From: JALZVT01 sp964634815
GTDB taxonomy: Bacteria > Pseudomonadota > Gammaproteobacteria > Pseudomonadales > Azotimanducaceae
Direction of reading: 5' to 3'
DNA length: 64,000 nt
Assembly: GCA_964634815.1 (NCBI GenBank)
Contig: CAZWMD010000013.1
Span: 32,467 to 96,466 of the forward strand
Position 1 is the stretch's first letter. The number at the start of each line of letters is the position of its first letter. Below the pieces are notes generated by a model that ran no database searches, was not told the origin of the DNA, and worked only from the letters and a program-made list of their open reading frames with translations. Positions 62,090 to 64,000 of the stretch are shown here, piece by piece. Made by a program: the position numbers and the translations under genes.

Positions 62090-62692
62090 CTACCGCACAA
62101 ACCATACCCCAGGTTTAGGAAACAACGGCCCATCACCCTCCTTCACAGACTGATTCACAGACTGATTNNNNNNNNNNNNNNNNNNNNNNNNNNNNNNNNN
62201 NNNNNNNNNNNNNNNNNNNNNNNNNNNNNNNNNNNNNNNNNNNNNNNNNNNNNNNNNNNNNNNNNNNACAGAGTCCCATATGCCCACCGCAATGGTCAGC
62301 TCCACAATTTGCTCTTCGCTGAAGTATTGCTTCAAGCGTTCCATTAGCGCGTCGTCCACGCCGCGCGCATGGTTGTTAATGAAATCTTCGGTCAAATCCA
62401 GAGCGACCTTCAGACGATCATCCAAATCCGAGTTTTGATGATCGAGCATCTGCACAATCATCTCTTCGGTCATTCCATTCTGCCGCGCCGCGGCAGATCG
62501 TGCTGGAATTCAGTAACGGCAGCCATTTAGGTTCGCCGACTTCAGGCGTACAAGATCCTTGAGAACGGGATCCAGCGCACTGTGCGACCAAAGAACGCCA
62601 TAGCGGAACATAAACCCTTTAAACAGATCTGGGCAGTTAGCATAAACCCCCGCAAACCCCTCCATTGACTCAACTTCTTTTACTCGAGGCAT
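62090..62692 (-). CDS. AhpD/carboxymuconolactone-decarboxylase-like protein with in-frame TGA (candidate selenoprotein)
   Basis: An AhpD-fold disulfide reductase-like protein. ATG 62692 (MPRVKEVESMEGFAGVY) has AGGGAG 7 nt upstream. The frame runs to TGA 62510-62512 and continues in the same frame beyond it: LNGCRY, then TGA, then IPARSAAARQNGMTEEM. The family has CxxC here, so the codon sits at the second Cys, giving CRYU. The rest matches the family (DHQNSDLDDRLKVALDL, DALMERLKQYFSEEQIVEL, VGIWDS). The C-terminus is lost in a 100-N gap; beyond it the frame encodes NQSV repeats and a stop at 62090, but the join is uncertain. Either a selenoprotein or a nonsense-mutated copy. Confidence 0.75.
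62144..62167. repeat. 12-bp tandem repeat abutting the gap
   Basis: Two exact copies of CACAGACTGATT end at the base before the N-run at 62168. A longer array in the gap would explain why the assembly broke here. Confidence 0.8.
62168..62267. other. assembly gap (100 N) in the AhpD-like gene
   Basis: Exactly 100 N. The left flank is a tandem repeat; the right flank begins ACAGAG. Confidence 0.95.
62472..62512 (-). promoter_or_regulatory. candidate bacterial SECIS hairpin after the UGA codon
   Basis: The UGA is at 62510-62512. Right after it comes ATTCCA, a 6-nt internal loop, the stem TCTGCCGC / GCGGCAGA (perfect 8 bp) with loop GGC, one unpaired A, and TGGAAT closing the outer 6-bp stem (62509-62472). 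The apical loop starts 20 nt after the UGA with G as first base. That fits the bacterial SECIS pattern as I know it (loop about 16-37 nt from UGA, G in its first two bases). Confidence 0.65.
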
Positions 62693-62870
62693 AGTATTTC
62701 TCCCTAAAGCCAATAAGGCCCGCAGCCTTGCCCACAAGCATACAACAGAATTTCTGCATCAAGAGCAACCCAGCAATCGCAAGCTATCGTAGGGATCGTG
62801 TCAAGGAGGTGATAAGCTGGCGGGAGCGAGGTGTTCAAACAAGACTCAACTCGCAGCAGGGGGAGATCGA

Positions 62871-64000
62871 TTGACCACGGAACAAGAAGGCACGCTAACC
62901 TGGCGCATACGAACCATGTTCGCAGTCGGCCAAATACCCGAAGGCATTCAAACCACGTCTTTTGGTTTTTTCCTGTTGTTTTTCTACAACCAGGTGCTCG
63001 GTCTATCGGGCTTTCTGACCAGCGTGGCAATTGTTGTTGCATTGCTAGTCGACGCAATCAGTGATCCAATCATTGGCTCCTGGTCGGACAGCTTCAAGCA
63101 TCGTTGGGGTCGGAGACACCCGTTTATGTATGCCGGCGCGCTGCCGTTTGCGCTGTGCTTTTTTCTGTTGTTCTCACCACCCCAGGGATTGAGCGAACTA
63201 CAGACTTTTGGCTGGCTGTTACTGTTCTCGGTACTAACCCGTACCACCCAATCCATTTACTCCATTCCGCACACCTCACTCACAGCCGAACTCTCAATCG
63301 ACTACCAGGAGCGGACTTTACTATCATCGCTTCGAGGCCTATTTCAAAGCGTTGGCTCGCTCATGGTCTTTCTTATCGCGCTGCAGATCTATTTTGGAGC
63401 AACCCCGGAGTATCCAAACGGTCAGCTTAACCCCGAGGCTTATCCGAGGTTCGCAACAATGTTTGCGCTGTTCATTTTCTTGGGTGTGGTACTAACTGCC
63501 GGCGGAACCCACAGTCATATCCCCTATCTGCCCCAGGCTCCAAAAGAAGGTAACGCGTTTAGTGCGGCCGAAGTATGGCGGGAGGCAAAACAAGCATTCG
63601 GTTTTCGGTCTTTTCGAACCATAGTATCCACAGCGGTTCTGTTTGGCATGACCATGGGTATGGTGTCTGCCCTATCGATCTATCTGGGCACACTCTATTT
63701 TCAATTCAGCCTGACGTTGATTAGCTGGAGCTTTCCGGTCTCCACCCTGGGCGGATTCATTGGCGCCGGGTTAGCAGCGCCCTTGGGCGGGCTTTTTCAA
63801 GAAAAAAGAACACTCTTGATCGCAGGGCTACTCTGGTATGCCTTCTGGAATACCATGCCAATCATCCTAAGCCTGCTTGGGCTATTTCCAGAACCAGGCA
63901 ATCCAGCCCTGTTCTACCTGGTGATGACATCAAACGCTATTTGCGCCATGGGCATCGGACTCCTGATGGCAATGATTGGATCCATGATTGCGGACATCAC
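62871..64000 (+). CDS. MFS transporter, GPH (MFS_2) type (partial at right edge)
   Basis: The open frame runs off the window: 376 complete codons. The start is TTG 62871, with AGGGGGAG 6 nt upstream. GPH markers are DAISDPIIGSWSDSFKHRWG and RRHPFMYAGALPF (residues 60-95). At the end, MAMIGSMIADI corresponds to the MIGDIIDEN region of the paralogue at 37546. The two share topology and start-codon type. The substrate is unknown. It is divergent from the AhpD-like gene, with 178 nt between the starts. Confidence 0.88.
   Translation, partial: MTTEQEGTLTWRIRTMFAVGQIPEGIQTTSFGFFLLFFYNQVLGLSGFLTSVAIVVALLVDAISDPIIGSWSDSFKHRWGRRHPFMYAGALPFALCFFLLFSPPQGLSELQTFGWLLLFSVLTRTTQSIYSIPHTSLTAELSIDYQERTLLSSLRGLFQSVGSLMVFLIALQIYFGATPEYPNGQLNPEAYPRFATMFALFIFLGVVLTAGGTHSHIPYLPQAPKEGNAFSAAEVWREAKQAFGFRSFRTIVSTAVLFGMTMGMVSALSIYLGTLYFQFSLTLISWSFPVSTLGGFIGAGLAAPLGGLFQEKRTLLIAGLLWYAFWNTMPIILSLLGLFPEPGNPALFYLVMTSNAICAMGIGLLMAMIGSMIADI

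Noticed and set aside
62090..62692. Two separate small genes instead of one AhpD-like gene
   Set aside because: Both parts are in the same frame and together cover one domain; only a TGA separates them and no ribosome site precedes the second part.

Overview
This looks like a chromosomal window from an aerobic, probably marine, gammaproteobacterium. The evidence is the gene repertoire: a TorF-type porin, a SulP transporter with a carbonic anhydrase, LpxA, DUF2490 and DUF3604 proteins, glnK-amtB with a sigma-54 type promoter, and many oxygenases. The genus cannot be fixed from the sequence. Gene packing is dense, and at least seven convergent gene pairs overlap at their 3' ends. I found no tRNA, rRNA, CRISPR array, IS element or integrase. 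Four runs of exactly 100 N (22118-22217, 32841-32940, 59254-59353, 62168-62267) are scaffold gaps, and each one interrupts a gene. I rebuilt three of these genes by hand across the gap, and the fourth (the AhpD-like gene) up to its uncertain C-terminus.

Layout. 1-7.4 kb: a partial gene, an MFS exporter, an LLM-type flavin oxidoreductase, a POT peptide transporter, a stand-alone lpxA, a lipocalin-like protein and an amidohydrolase. 7.4-9.5 kb: the nitrogen module glnK-amtB, closed by a strong terminator. 9.5-15 kb: a TPR lipoprotein, an acyl-CoA dehydrogenase, a second LLM oxidoreductase and an SNF transporter. 15-19.3 kb: a porin, then a Cys-free ArsR regulator, beta-carbonic anhydrase and SulP transporter, a likely inorganic-carbon operon. 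19.3-25.2 kb: an NHL-repeat protein, an ABM monooxygenase, an amidohydrolase, a site-2 protease, a GST and a CYP153-like P450. 25.2-27.5 kb: a bufferin-type RiPP operon (precursor, DUF692, DUF2063) whose precursor carries two cysteine-rich cores.

27.7-39.7 kb: a ferredoxin beside a P450, which overlaps a second P450-fold protein that has lost its heme cysteine; then an SDR, a GST, an OmpA-like protein, a TM-helix channel-like protein, an acyl-CoA ligase, an alpha/beta hydrolase and a GPH-type MFS carrier. 39.7-52.9 kb: a YdeP-type molybdoenzyme, a PhyH dioxygenase, an AsmA protein, a PRISE-type enone reductase, a VOC protein, a DUF3604 protein, a Baeyer-Villiger type monooxygenase and an aldehyde dehydrogenase. 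Together with the P450s this suggests oxidative catabolism of terpenoid, steroid or alkane-like substrates (inference). 52.8-56 kb: a DUF1538 membrane protein translationally coupled to a soluble protein built from about four PII-like modules.

56-64 kb: a DUF885 hydrolase, an exported methyltransferase, a large DUF11 surface protein, an AhpD/carboxymuconolactone-decarboxylase-like gene and a partial GPH-type MFS carrier. The AhpD-like gene has an in-frame TGA exactly where the second Cys of its CxxC motif belongs, followed at once by a strong hairpin that fits the bacterial SECIS pattern. It is a candidate selenoprotein and the most interesting signal in the window.
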